Positions 22,963 through 34,414 are shown, counted from the first letter of the stretch. The stretch is DNA of 64,000 nucleotides from Filosporella fistucella (GCA_030077755.1 JAQJZZ010000012.1:372001-436000), one strand, 5' to 3'. Notes: generated by a model not told the origin, from the letters alone. Translations and numbers: made by a program.

Positions 22963-24606
22963 ATGGCTACCGAGTTCTCTCACATGCCTGCCTTTCCGCC
23001 TCCTCCCGGCGTCACTCCAAAATTCGTAAATCCACCGAGTATCTCCTGGCTGGTAACAGCAGTAAGTCTGCCTTTCAGCTGTGCTGCGACTATCTTTGTT
23101 GCGTTGCGGCTCTACACGAGATATTTCATTATCAGATCGTTAGGACTCGACGACTGTAAGTACTGTACATTGAGGTCCTGTACCAAATACTTGCTAATCA
23201 TTGAGAAGTGTTTATTTTCATCTCCCTGGTATGATTGCCTTTCGCAAGTCTTGCAACTTTCGCCGTCCGATACTGACTAATTCATTCAGCTCATATCCTG
23301 GGGCTTCTGTGCTCTAGGATTTGCCGGTGAGCTTGAGCTTTCTCTCGGACGAAAATCAACTAATGCTCTCAGCTATCCCATATGGCTACGGAGTAGATCT
23401 TTGGAATTTATACGTAGCAGACGTGACCACCTTTCTCAAAGTACTTTCGATCTCTACATTCAAACCCATTATTCACGATTATCCTAGATTGACCTCATCG
23501 CCCAAGTAACCTACTTCCTCTCTACCTTATTTCTGAAGCTCTCCATTCTCCTCTTCTACCTCCGTCTCTCACCTGACACTCTCTTTCGGCGCACCGCATA
23601 CGCAATCGGTATCTTCGACATCATCTACATTTTTCTATCCATCGGCATCGCCGTTTTAGGCTGTAAACCACTCGCAGGCAGCTGGGACATCATCTTCTTC
23701 GTGCAAGCCAAATGTGTCAACAAGAAAGCCTATTACTACGCACAGGCAGTGTTCAATATTGTAACGGATTTTGCGACGTTGGGGCTGCCGATTAAGATGT
23801 GTTTGGGGTTACATCTACCTAGCCGACAGAGATGGTTGTTGGGTATGTTGTTTACGTTGGGGAGTTTGTGAGTATTTTTCTAATGACAAAGAGAGGCGAG
23901 GGAGATTGATTGTGTTCAGCGCTTGCGTTGTGAGTATTATCCGGCTGGTTACTATGGTGCCGTCTCTGCGTGACTTCAATTTTACCCGATTTAAGGTGCA
24001 AATTGGTGAGCTTTATTCCCCTCTATATTCTAGAGACATTGCTGACTTATTCTAGCTGCATGGTGGTATGTGCCCTTTCTTTACTGCCATAAGTCCGGAA
24101 GACAAAATTTTAACAATGACAGCGAGGTCGAAGCCAACACGGGCATCATTTGTGCTTGTCTTCCTTGTCTCAAACCTGTCAGTGATTCTCGTCGTTCTCC
24201 ATATCACTAACATTTCCGTTCCAATTAAACCCACATAAAGCAATTGATCAAACATCTTCTACCCACAAACGACAAATCTAACACCCTCCAGTTAATGAAT
24301 CACGCCTTCCCCGCCCTCATGGCATCTTCTTCTTCCAACCTCTCCTCCAACGAACCATCCTCCAACTCCTTCCCCATGTCAACAGTCACCTCCTCCAAGC
24401 ACCGCGGTGCAGAGCGTCTCAGCGGCGAAGAACGATTCGAAGTTGAAGCTGATGAGATTAAGAAGAGAATTCGGGGTTGGAGTGGAGTAGGGAATACGGA
24501 TGTGGTAGGCAGAGAGGACGGAGAGAGTCGAAGGGGAATTTTGGAGGAGGACTGGAAAGGGGTGGTGAAGACGGTGGGATATGATGTTAAGTATGATTCT
24601 TCGTGA
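22963..24606 (+). CDS. Rhodopsin-domain integral membrane protein (Pth11-like, no CFEM)
   Basis: Seven-helix fungal membrane protein of the 'rhodopsin domain' family, which includes Pth11-type putative GPCRs. Nine exons, 22963-23155, 23209-23228, 23290-23326, 23373-23440, 23488-23867, 23920-24005, 24056-24065, 24123-24177 and 24292-24606, give 387 aa. Signature blocks are ALRLYTRYFIIRSLGLDD, VTYFLSTLFLKLSILLFYLR, the cysteine-containing loop CKPLAGSWD...KCVNK, NIVTDFATLGLPIKM, ACVVSIIRL, and, across three exons, AAWCEVEANTGIICACLP. The C-terminal tail is Ser-rich and then charged, probably cytosolic. Exons 2 (20 nt) and 7 (10 nt) are micro-exons. Unlike the gene at 40655 it lacks an N-terminal CFEM domain and signal peptide. 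Ligand unknown. Confidence 0.86.
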
Positions 24607-24989
24607 TCCTCGAGAGTTTATCTGTTATTGAGATTGGAAATGAGAGAGAGCAATGACGGAGGTGTCGAAAAGTGTTTGGATATGGATTAGACTGGGTATG
24701 TGATGCAAAGGTGCAAAGCTATGAATGTGAATTTTGAATTCTAAGTAGGGCTTCGATGGCGTTCTGAATACCTGCTTTTTCTTCAAAGGGTACTTTACAA
24801 TTTATTTCTTGCTATGTAAAGATGTACGTCGCTGACTCTACCCAATACCGTGAGCGAAATTCCGGAAATGCATGAGTTGCCCACCCATTTTGAAATCAAC
24901 TTATGCATTAAATGCCTTTTCAATCCAAACTCCAGAATCCAAATCATATACAAAACACACCAATTGCTCATATACATCTTCCTTCCATC
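24607..24989. other. Intergenic between convergent genes
   Basis: About 380 bases of 3' flanks. No gene; presumably transcription termination for both neighbours. Confidence 0.5.
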
Positions 24990-26112
24990 CTAGTACCCCG
25001 AGTCTCCTCTCTCAAGCAAAGGTCTCTGATCTCTACCCACATCCCCATTCCCCAAACTCTCAACCCGATTTTCCTCTCCGCCAGCCTCTCGTTCCCTATA
25101 CAAAAAGAACTGCGCAAAAATGCCGAGATCCAAGAACAGCGTGCCCAAACTCCCAGCCAACCACGAAGCATTAACACCAATATACCTACCATACAAGCTC
25201 AATGCCTCCCCATCTCTACACAATCCCCTCTTACCAGTACAATGTGGTTCATATGCAAATATACTCATGACATAGGTGAGATTACCGATACATGCGAATA
25301 GGAAAAAGAGCATAGAGACCCCCTCAGTGGATTTCCGGCGGTAGTTCAAGAGAAGTTGAGGAATACGCGAGCCGAGGTAGAGGACGGCGCAGAAGTAGCC
25401 GAAAATTTGACCCCAGAGATTGAAGAGGATTGGGTCCTCAACGGGATGTTTTGGAGTACGGTGTTTTGGGTGGCCTTGGGAGCGGTTGGAAACGTACCAA
25501 CCAAATATACCTGCTAGACAGACCATCAGGATTGCGATCAGATTGAACAGGGTAGCTTGCAGTTTTGTCGTTGGCTTGGTGGTACGTGGAGGAGGAGAGT
25601 TCTCGAGTAGTGGGACGACGGGGGAGAGATGAGAGGCGGAGATGGTGCTTGAGCGGCGTTCTCTATCTGCTGCTCCCTGGGGAGCGAGGAGACCAGTTCG
25701 TTCATTTGCTTCGCCTAGTGAATCGTGCTGTTGAGGCTTGGGAGGAATGACTTCGTCTCTCCAAGTGAAACCACGGTAATAGAAACATTGCCCTAGGAGC
25801 ACGATATCTGCTATGGTATAGTAGACAGCTAGGATGATCATCGTAGGCAAGACACCTTGAAGCACGGCGCCAAGAATGTTGAAGACATCTCCGGCGAGCC
25901 AGACAATGATAAATTGCAGAGATAGACCGTCTGCCGAGGAACGACGAAAGTTCTCTACTATCTGGGGAGAGAATACTACGACCCAGCAGGCAATTGAGAT
26001 GGAACTATTTCTGATATTAGATTGTGATATGAGTCACGAGGATATCGGCATACCCGCAAATTCCGCTGATGGCAGTGATATCCAGATTAAGTGTTTGAGA
26101 AGGAGGAACCAT
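24990..26112 (-). CDS. YPQ1: PQ-loop vacuolar basic amino-acid transporter (Ypq1/PQLC2-like)
   Basis: Exports cationic amino acids from the vacuole in its characterised relatives (yeast Ypq1-3/Rtc2, human PQLC2). Exons 26112-26054 and 26004-24990 give 357 aa. Two PQ-loop repeats are visible. The first is ISIACWVVVFSPQIVENFRR with the PQ dipeptide and the downstream helix DGLSLQFIIVWLAGDVFNI. The second is YLGSRIPQLLLNYRRKSTEG with GVSMLFFLFACIGNLTYV. A long hydrophilic loop between them contains an acidic-flanked LL (RTGLLAP and VPLLENS), plausible vacuolar sorting signals. The start ATG precedes the first transmembrane helix directly. The gene symbol follows the yeast family; the fungus may have only one of the three paralogues. 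Confidence 0.88.
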
Positions 26113-26485
26113 GATTGCTGTTATATCGTAAAAGATATCAAGATATCAAGCCCCTTTTTGTTGTGGTGACACAAGGCGAGTAATATACTTCTTCCCCGGC
26201 GAGGCGGAAAAAAGTAATAAATTTCCCCGCAAAAGTGTCAATGACGCAACGACTGAAAATTGCCGCTGGATTGTCTTAGCCACAATTCCTTTCTCCTCCA
26301 CCTGTCTCAAGTCCCTCGAATAAGCAAACAAACAAATGAAAATATGCTCCTATCACACCACAAAGAGATAGAAGGTCGGATGTTGATGCTGGAGAGGGTG
26401 ATGTTGAGTTACATTTGACGTCCCGAGCGGAGAAGGATTTTCAATGTCAGCCGATTTTTAGCGTCGCCACCCACTGGAAGCTAAT

Positions 26486-26513
26486 GACTCGCCCCTTTTT
26501 CACTTGGCGAGTC
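26486..26513. repeat. 8-bp inverted repeat containing TGACTC
   Basis: Arms GACTCGCC and GGCGAGTC, 12-nt spacer. It could be an operator for a dimeric factor or a chance hairpin. Confidence 0.4.
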
Positions 26514-27094
26514 TTGAGAGCACGTGACTATATACTGTCCACTTTGAAAGATGAATTCTCCTTGTATGATAGCTTTTGCTGCTTCAATATCAGATAATTT
26601 GGATATAAAAAGATTCTCATGGTCTTAAGTGGGATGAAGTAGAGAGACTTTCTCGGAACTTGTAAGTTTGTTCAACACTAGCACTCCACTTCGTCAAGAG
26701 AACGGTACAAACTATAAAATGTATGCACACCAACCTTGATTCTAGAAGTGCAAGAAATCATGATCATCTTTTATAGAGTATAGAGCACTGTTTCATGTTG
26801 TAAGCTTTTGAATTCACCGTCTTCGGAGCTATTTCAATTGCTGCTCGATATACCCGAAACAGTCATCTGGGCGCGAACTAATGCAAGGGTCATCATCTCG
26901 CATTAGCTCCCGCATCTTCGAGGGAAGAGGACGAGAATAACAGCTTCGGCCTATCCACGTTGTTGCAGGAAACCGTCATTGAGTTTCTATGCGTTAACTG
27001 CTAGACACGCTGTCGTATAAGAATGAAAAATGATTTCAAAACCCGATCCCATCCCTGGGAGCAGTGGCTTGAGTAAGTAGCTTGAAAGAAAGAC

Positions 27095-27101
27095 ATAAAT
27101 A
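27095..27101 (+). promoter_or_regulatory. TATA-like element of the aldo/keto reductase gene
   Basis: ATAAATA, 115 bases upstream of the start codon. Confidence 0.3.
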
Positions 27102-27215
27102 CCCAACGCAACCCCTCTTTGCAGTTGTATCAACTTCAAACAATTTCCTCACATTAAATCAGACTTTCCATCTTTTGTCGAGCAGAGCACCGAAGTAATA
27201 AGCAAAGTTCCAGTT

Positions 27216-28462
27216 ATGACTACCACCCTCGCATTCGGACGTATCAAAGTTCCAGTCCCTGGCTTTGGAGCCATGGGTTTGAGTTCTGCCATGGGCACAA
27301 ATTTCAATCTCGAGGAAGCAGAACCAGTTCTCAAGAAGGCAATTAATCTGGGTTGTACATTCTGGGACACAGCTGTAAGTATTTTACCACATCTGACTGA
27401 TGAATCTGGAGATTGACCAGACGACATGCAGGTTGCGTACCGGCAGGGTGCAAATGAGAAATTGCTTGGAGATTTTATCAAGAAGCATAATTGTCGCGAC
27501 AAAGTCTTTGGTTAATATTTTCAACCGAATTACACTGAGACAATCTAATTGATTGCGATAGTTGCATCCAAATGTGGTTTTGATGTCTTCGGTCCCACAC
27601 GCACTGTCACGAACTCCGCGGCTCACATCAAGGAATATATCGAGGGCACGATTGACCGATTGGGATTTACACCTGATTTGTACTATCTTCACAGAATCGA
27701 TCCTAGTGAGTTATTACTCTCCGGATATTGGAGCATCGTGTATTGACAAAACTTAGACACACCACTTGAAGAATCCATTGGTGCACTTGACGAACTCCGC
27801 CGTGCAGGCAAGACAAAATACATTGGTCTCTCCGAATGCTCTGCAGCCACTCTCCGTAAAGCAAACTCAAGTGCGTACTGAAAGTTTCCGCTGGCTATGA
27901 CCCGCTAATTCCAGGAACAGTTGCAAAAATAGATGCCATCCAGGCGGAGTACTCAGCGTTCGAAACCGTTCATGAGACTAACGGACTCATCGCAACAGCG
28001 AAGGAACTTGGCGTCGCATTCGTAGCTTTTAGTCCACTTGGACACGGCTGGCTTGTAGATGATTTCAAATACAAATCTCCAGATGACTTCGCGCCCGATG
28101 ATTTCCGCCGAACCGGTATTTCCTCCCTTTTTTCATCTCACCACACCATCCACTAACATCTAATAGTCCCTAAGTTTCAGGGAGAGAACTTTTACAAGAA
28201 CAAAGCAATCGTAGACGAGATCAAGAAACTAGCCACCAGGAAAGGATGCACAGTGGCACAGATAGCATTAGCATGGGTTGCTGCTCAGGGCTTGATTGCT
28301 ATTCCTGGGACGACGAGGGCGGACAGACTGGAGGAAAATTGGGGAGCGAGGGATGTGGTGTTGATTGAGGAAGAAAAGGTTGAAATGAGGAAGATTGTGG
28401 ACGAGGCGAAACCTATTGGGGATAGATTTGCCCCGATCTTTCAGTCTATGGTTGGGCACTGA
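27216..28462 (+). CDS. Aldo/keto reductase
   Basis: NADPH-dependent carbonyl reductase of the AKR superfamily (the group of pyridoxal reductase/Yakc-like enzymes). Six exons, 27216-27374, 27432-27510, 27562-27705, 27757-27870, 27915-28115 and 28167-28462, give 330 aa, the family norm. Catalytic tetrad: Asp and Tyr in [20 protein letters not shown], Lys in VASKCGFD, His in YYLHRIDP. The loop [14 protein letters not shown] and the C-terminal phosphate-binding block [18 protein letters not shown] complete the barrel. No signal peptide, so cytosolic. It lies next to a secreted FAD oxidase and a DUF3425 regulator. A joint function is possible but not shown. Confidence 0.92.
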
Positions 28463-28981
28463 GGTGCTGCATAGCTGGCTGAAATGGGTCGGCATTTGGA
28501 AGCGTTTCGAAACTCCTAGGAATAAAAACTAGCTGATTGAGGTTAACTTTTCGATACTGATTACTGTGTGGTGAAAATTATCGTAAACCCATGAAAGCGA
28601 GAAGTCGCTTAGGCAATAAAACTTGCTTGCCGCTTCTGTTGATTAACCTCTTGCCTGATTTTATTTTGGAGACCAAACCATTGAACGAATGAACGGAAAG
28701 CAAGAGATAGCTCAAGCATGGCTGGCATACACAGCTGAGAGATCGATTAGCTCAGTCATCGACACATTATAGGAATCCGCCTTGCCTGTCACGGAAATCA
28801 TAGGCAGCGAGTAAGCAGACATTCAAGCACTGTTATACATACAAGGGCTTTTTCTTGTATATAAATCCTTGCCAGAAAATAGCAAGTGTCTACAAGGACA
28901 GTAATTTTCCCATGTAGATTATGCCTATCTAATGCCTACATCACTCCTTTGTCTCTTCCGAGAGAAGAGACCATCATATTA
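28463..28981. other. Intergenic between convergent genes
   Basis: 3' flanks of the reductase and the FAD oxidase; AT-rich, no gene seen. Confidence 0.5.
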
Positions 28982-30705
28982 TCATCTCACCTTGAAAAAT
29001 CCACGCCACAAACCAGTGGATGTGAAAATACCATGGGGATCTATTTCTTTTTGAATAGCAACCAATCGCTGCTTATTCTCCTTGCCATAACCACCAAACA
29101 CATCTTGGCCCTGATTCGCATAATTGATGTAGATAAATGGATGAAGCACATTAAGTGTTTCTGCGGCTTTCTTGAAGCTTGAGATTACGCAATCTGCAAA
29201 GCTCGCTGCGGCATCATCGTCGTCTGTGCTTGTCCAACTCACTGAGAGAAGGTTGACTGGCCATTTATTAGTTTATGGCCCTGAGTCTAAATTACTCTTT
29301 GTGGCAATGTGCATACTTACTAATAAGATGGCCGTCGACGTCTATCCCCAGAGAGTTTCCTCCCCTCAATTTCATATTCTCTATCGCTACTTTCGGTATA
29401 GAGTAGGTAATCAGCTGCGGGGTGATGGTTGTCTGGTTTCTCAAAGAGAGAACGTTCGTCTTGAAGATGTCGAGAGATTGCTTGCCCAATTCAACAGAAG
29501 GGTAATGAGTCAAACTCGTAAATATATTTCTGCAATAGGATTAGTAGCCAATATCGCGTTCTTAGGTATTATGATATATGAACATACCTCGTTATTCCCA
29601 AAGGACCGCCACCTCTAGTACTATTGGCTAAGCTATTGATACCTCCAGTGAGGTTACCAAGTGCAGGAATAGAGTTCAGAACATCAAATACAGGTGGATT
29701 CATGACAGGCTCGAGGTATCGCTGGGTACTAGACATTGTGAACAAGTTTTGAGATATAGAATAAGAGTACCGATATTCTAGTCCAATGTTAGTATCTTCT
29801 TCATTCTCAATCCTGAAAATATTTTCTGCCTCCTCAAGAAATCGACCTGTTTGAGCATCACCAAAAGTACGTGATCCAGTATAAACCGGGCCTTGAGGGA
29901 AGACTGTCATATTGAAAGACGTCACAATGCCGAAATTGTTTCCGCCTCCTCGAAGTGCGAAATAGAGATCGGGGTGTTGGGTCTGGGATACTCTGGAGAT
30001 GGTTGCATTCGGGAGGACCACCTCGTCCAATTAGCGTTATAAACCTTAATTCGGGAAATTGATACATGCCTCATACTCAAGAATGCTATCTAGCGACCAT
30101 CCATACTTGGCAGAAAGTACAGATGTTCCCCCTCCAAGTGCGAACCCGCCCACACCAACTTGACCAACCCTTCCACCAACGTATGCTAACCCATACGGAT
30201 CAAGAGCAGCAAATGCCTGTCTTGTAAGTGTTCCTCCACCAATACGAGCAGTACGGCGATCATCCGAAACCACAGTATTGTTCAACAATCCCATGTCGAT
30301 TGTGACTCCGCCAATGGAGACCGAATCATCTGGAAACCGTGAATGGCCACCACACTTGACTGCGAATCTGCACCAATTATCTAGAACCACTTGTAAGACT
30401 CGTGCGACATCTTGAGCAGACGAAGGCTCGACACGGCAGACATAGACTGTTTGCAATTGCTTCTGATCCCATACGGCGAAGTTGGTATCGGATGCTTTGT
30501 AATGTAGTCTTCCAGGGAACTCCGAGGCAAGAACATCACACTGCTTTCATTAGATTCTGTTGCGTGCTTCTATATCTCAACATACGGCTTGTTGGCAGCT
30601 TCCATGGTCCCTGCGAGATGCATAGCTTGTCAAGTCATTGGCGTTCAGAACGCTTGACGAAGCCAACGGGATTGCCAGCAAAAAAGCAATTTTTGCATAG
30701 TTCAT
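28982..30705 (-). CDS. Secreted FAD-linked oxidase (BBE/VAO superfamily, monocovalent type)
   Basis: Flavin oxidase of the berberine-bridge-like group, oxidising alcohols, sugars or specialised metabolites. Exon 1 is 30705-30586 with signal peptide MNYAKIAFLLAIPLASSSV. Exon 2 is 30540-30070, exon 3 begins at 30021, and at least two more exons follow to the TGA at 28982. The FAD-binding part contains RFAVKCGGHSRFPDD (His for 8-alpha linkage) and VGGRVGQVGVGGFALGGGTS. At the site where bicovalent enzymes have Cys, this protein has none, so a single covalent link is expected. The substrate domain includes LYFALRGGGNNFGIVTSF. The C terminus YINYANQGQDVFGGYGKENK is family-typical, with the last block DPHGIFTSTGLWRGF. 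The intron 30022-30069 has a GC donor. Substrate unknown. Confidence 0.86.
30022..30069 (-). other. GC-AG intron in the FAD oxidase gene
   Basis: Donor GAG/GCATGT, branch GCTAAT, acceptor GACGAG, 48 nt. It is the only join that links SILEYE to VVLPNATIS in phase. The GT alternatives nearby give the wrong frame. Confidence 0.7.
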
Positions 30706-31332
30706 TTTTGCAAATGGATTGCCTGATCAAAGAGACATAAAAGTAGAAAGTTCTTAGAACGGCTTTTCATTGCTCAAAGTAGTTGATTATAGCATCATTT
30801 ATATGATACTACTAACTGTCCAAGATCGCTGAGCTCCTACAAAGTAAGATTACAACAAGTATGTGACGACGCATCCTCTGCATTTCGGGAGTACTAATCG
30901 TCAGCCAAGAGGCCGGAGACAGGTGGGAAATTAGGTTGTCCGATCTGAAGTATAATCCATCCTCATGAGATATGGAAATAAATTCCGGATGGTAGGTGGT
31001 GTTCTCCTGAATCCAAATACAAGTAGATCGCCGACTCGCCTAAATCTAACTTTCGGCCGGAGATTCCCCAGGTGGTCTAGAAAATCGGCACTTGCCTGGA
31101 CTCTCCATAGAATAGCGGGGTTTTAAGGCTTGTCCTGTATATTGCTGACACCTGCATGCTGCCGCAGTTGAGCCGAGTTCCCCACTGTCACTGCGAATGT
31201 GCGAGACTACGGCGTCCATACTAGGATCTCCGTTTCATTATGATTTATATCTCTGTATGCAGCTGTCATCAACATACATACAAAGACTTCTACTACAACC
31301 CGTCTCAGCCAATACTATCAAAAAAGCATGCA
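30706..31332. promoter_or_regulatory. Divergent promoter region, FAD oxidase and DUF3425 regulator
   Basis: Head-to-head arrangement over ~630 bases. No motif I can assign. The shared upstream region suggests possible co-regulation. Confidence 0.35.
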
Positions 31333-32296
31333 ATGAATGAACAAAGCCACACTCCAAATTTATGTGATATACGGATCAAGGATGTCGACAATTGGCTAGG
31401 AGTGACGGATAGTCGGACGAGGAGGAAGATCCAAAATAGGATCAACCAGCGGATGTATAGTGCGGATATCAAATTCCTAGGTAATAGTGCCATAGTAACA
31501 ACTCTCAGGAGCAAAGAGGCGAGGAGCAAAACAAACTCCTAGTACTGAGGACCGCGGTGCTACCAAGAGCACGCAACTTGTGCCGGCGTCTGCAGGCCAA
31601 ACACACCTCCCACGCTCTACAGAACAGATTAAAGATTACTACGAAGTCGATCTTACCGAAGCCACTATAAGGATAATCAATCTTATCAAGATTCTCGAGC
31701 CTGGATGGCGAGGAAATCAGCTAGTCTTTCAACGATTCGAAGCATTCGCAACCCAGAGCTACACATCCAAAATCGGAGCCCTCGAAATTCTGCCGAGTCT
31801 ATCTCAGTACAATTTTGTGAAGGCTCTGTTTGCAAACATGGAGGTTTTGGGTCTCTCAGACGAGGAAATGGATGATGAAGCTCTGTCTCCTTTCAACAGG
31901 CTGCGTGGCCCACTCCCAATCCAAAAAGAACTTATGGGTACAAGATTTACAGAGCTCCCTGATGCACTTCAGCCTACACAACTCCAAAACATTACACCTC
32001 ACCATCCTTGGATTGACCTTCTTCCTTTACCGGAAATGCGAGACAATATCTTTCGTCGGGACGTCGACTCTTTCGACGAGGCAGAGTTATGCCATGCCAT
32101 GCGTGGACAAGCTCCTGAAAACAACCCTGGGCTACTGGTTTGGCGTGATCCGTGGGATTCATCTGGTTGGGAGGTCACAGAAGAGTTCATCAAGTCGTGG
32201 GGTTGGGTCATCAAGGGCTGCAATGACCTGTTGCATTCTACGAATGCGTGGCGTGCAAAGAGAGGCGAAAAGCCACTGCGAGTGCAGGAATTATAG
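31333..32296 (+). CDS. DUF3425 protein with bZIP-like basic region
   Basis: Exons 31333-31459 and 31509-32296 (49-nt intron) give 304 aa. The N terminus carries the DUF3425-associated basic block DNWLGVTDSRTRRKIQNRIN followed by QRMYRAKRRGAKQ, which is completed only by splicing. It resembles a bZIP basic region (N-x-x-x-Q-R). No leucine zipper follows. The C-terminal DUF3425 domain includes ATIRIINLIKILEPGW, ALFANMEVLGLSDEEMDDEA, SPFNRLRGPLPIQKELMG, HHPWIDLLPLPEMRDNIF and the closing DPWDSSGWEVTEEFIKSWGW. This family is regarded as putative fungal transcription regulators. It is divergently placed next to the FAD oxidase gene. Confidence 0.85.
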
Positions 32297-33079
32297 CTTT
32301 AATTTCTATCATTTGGTCTGTATTTTTTTTTTGGAAATGGAGTTCTACATTTTTACTGAAGGAGTTGGTGGTCATGTATATTGAGTCTGCGGGAAGCGAG
32401 AACAAGAATCCATTTGGTGTTCCAGGGAAAGGAGCAGCTTTTACTAAGTGACATTGCGTTCCAAATTGGGTAACCTTTACTTGCACAGATAATGACTTTG
32501 GAAATCCATGGGTGACTTCGCAGCACGCTTTGTGAATACGTGCACGTGACGTCATGCATTCTTAAATCTGCTGCTAGGAAAGTTAAAATAATAGAAGGTA
32601 CATAGTTGAAGATGCAAATGTGTATAAATTGATCCTTTTGGTGCCCATTTTGTTAGACTGAAACAGCCTGTGATTAGAGTCATGACTTTTGCTCATCAGC
32701 GGTTGTTACAACAGCCGGTAGTAAAGCTAAAATGCAATGGGAAAAGCAACACTCTTTCCACCTTTTGCAAGAAGAGATATTACTTAAATTTTATAAAGTG
32801 AAATGACGAATCCCTCCTTAAAATACGCTCGATCTGCTAGATCGCACTCCCAAAATGTCTGTATGACATCAGCACAAATTCCACTTAGTAAGCGGAACCC
32901 GCCTCAAGAATTGACAACCAACGACTTAGAGTAGAGTGAAATCAAGGCAGCGGACATCACACGGAATCCAAACAATTACTATCAATACACCTTCACATGC
33001 TTTCCGAAGTTGGAGATAGAACAAATCAAAAACGAGAGAGATACCATTCATAACGTAGGAGGCGTCTGAACTCAGAAAA
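32297..33079. other. Intergenic
   Basis: 780 bases. CACGTGACGTCA at 32544-32555 joins an E-box and a CRE-like TGACGTCA core. No gene seen. Confidence 0.4.
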
Positions 33080-34199
33080 ATGGGAAGCAGAGAACCCCCA
33101 ACTTTGGAAGAGCGAGCACTGGAGCAATTCGACACGCTAGTATCTCGGGGTGAGATACTTTGGACACCAAATAAGCCGCTACTAGTGACGTCTTACCCCT
33201 TTGATGTACGTATTAATAACCCCAACGCTTCCATGCCTATTTCAGCCACCCTCTCACCTAGATCTTTACCAAATCACGTGCCGTGCCACTACCCGCGCTG
33301 TCCAGACTTCCCTCAAACGCACATGCCTCTCCAAGAATTCTGTTCTAACACATCTAGATACAATTCCGAGTTGTTAAAAGCTGGCTTCACAAACCCGTCT
33401 TGAGCGCCAAATCTCCATCTCGCTCTCACTCCGCTTTCCTCGACAGCGATCCGAATTTCCATCTTCTCTCCCTTCCTTCCGAAGCCAGCCCCACACATAG
33501 ACTAATTCTTAACAAATTCTCTGCTGTGAGACCACAGTTCATACTCCATACAGCTAAGTATGAGAGTCAAGATGAGAAATTGAATGAGCGAGATTTGAGA
33601 GCTAGTTGGGATGTTCTTGGTATGTTGGGCGAGGAGAATGAGGGAGGGGAAGGGAAAAGAGAGTATATGTGTATTTTCAATTGTGGAATTGAGGGAGGAA
33701 GTAGTCAGGGACATAAACATTTACAGTTTCTTCCTGTAGACTATGAAGATGGGTTTCGTCTTTGGCCTGATGATTTGGGGATTGATGAAGGTATGCCCCT
33801 CTTCTCTTTTGTATATCTATTCCCGCTTCACCTCACGAAATCCCTCCACTTTCTGAGGCCGTACTTACTTTAAGAACCTTAGACAACTCAGTCGTCCCAG
33901 TCATCCCATTCAAGCATGCTATTCAATCCCTCCCACCTGCAGCCTCCACAAAGAAGCTTCTTTCGATTTACATGTCTCTCCTGGGAAAGGCAAGGGTAGA
34001 TGAATCACCAGCTCACAACGTCATCCTGACGAAAAGATGGATAGTGGTTATCCCGAGACGGAAACAAAAATTCGGGACGCTGGGTGTGAATGCTGCAGGG
34101 ATGATAGGGATGATTTGGGTCGCTGAGGAGAATGTAATGGATGGAGTTGTGGAGGAGGGAGTTATGGAGGGATTGAAGAGCTGTGGTATTGCGACTTAG
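33080..34199 (+). CDS. APA2: Ap4A phosphorylase / ATP adenylyltransferase
   Basis: Splits diadenosine tetraphosphate with phosphate to ADP and ATP; a HIT-superfamily (GalT-like) enzyme of the cytosol and nucleus. Exons 33080-33205, 33358-33790 and 33883-34199 give 291 aa, slightly shorter than yeast Apa1/Apa2 (321-325 aa). The active-site block is MCIFNCGIEGGSSQGHKHLQ; the second His (GHKH) is the nucleophile position in the H-x-H-x-Q/H pattern. Other family blocks are IQFRVVKSWLHKP, LNKFSAVRPQFILHTAKYES, PVDYEDGFRLWPDD, VPVIPFKHAI and HNVILTKRWIVVIPRRKQKF near the C terminus. The symbol is by family; APA1 would be equally justified. Confidence 0.9.
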
Positions 34200-34414
34200 A
34201 GATTTTAGGGTCGGAGGCCTTACCAAAGAGTGTTATACGAAGATTTAGGGTTCGAGAGGCGAGGAAAGAATGCAAGATGAATTTAATAAAGAATTAGGAT
34301 AAAGCATAGACTCAACAGACGAGTCAATCACAATTTTTTAAAAATGTCAGAATAAATAAATATTTACAATTTTCCAAAAACATATATACAAAATTTTACC
34401 CCGAAAACCGGAAA
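34200..34414. other. AT-rich spacer between convergent genes
   Basis: Very AT-rich (34300-34400) with A and T runs; a natural terminator region for both genes. Confidence 0.4.

Larger units (their letters stand above)
26113..27215. promoter_or_regulatory. Divergent promoter region, YPQ1 and aldo/keto reductase
   Basis: 1.1 kb between head-to-head genes. It holds a perfect inverted repeat, GACTCGCC (26486-26493) and GGCGAGTC (26506-26513), with a 12-nt loop. The left arm is preceded by T, giving TGACTC, the half-site of Gcn4/CpcA-type bZIP factors. A TATA-like ATAAATA lies at 27095-27101, about 115 bases before the reductase ATG. Assignment of either element to a factor is inference. Confidence 0.4.

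Noticed and set aside
24912..25301. 129-codon plus-strand frame at the 3' end of YPQ1
   Set aside because: Antisense shadow of the PQ-loop transporter exon.
26130..26150. GATATCAAGATATCAAG repeat before YPQ1 as a GATA-factor site
   Set aside because: The bases after GATA are T, not A/G, so it does not fit HGATAR. Probably a chance AT-rich repeat.
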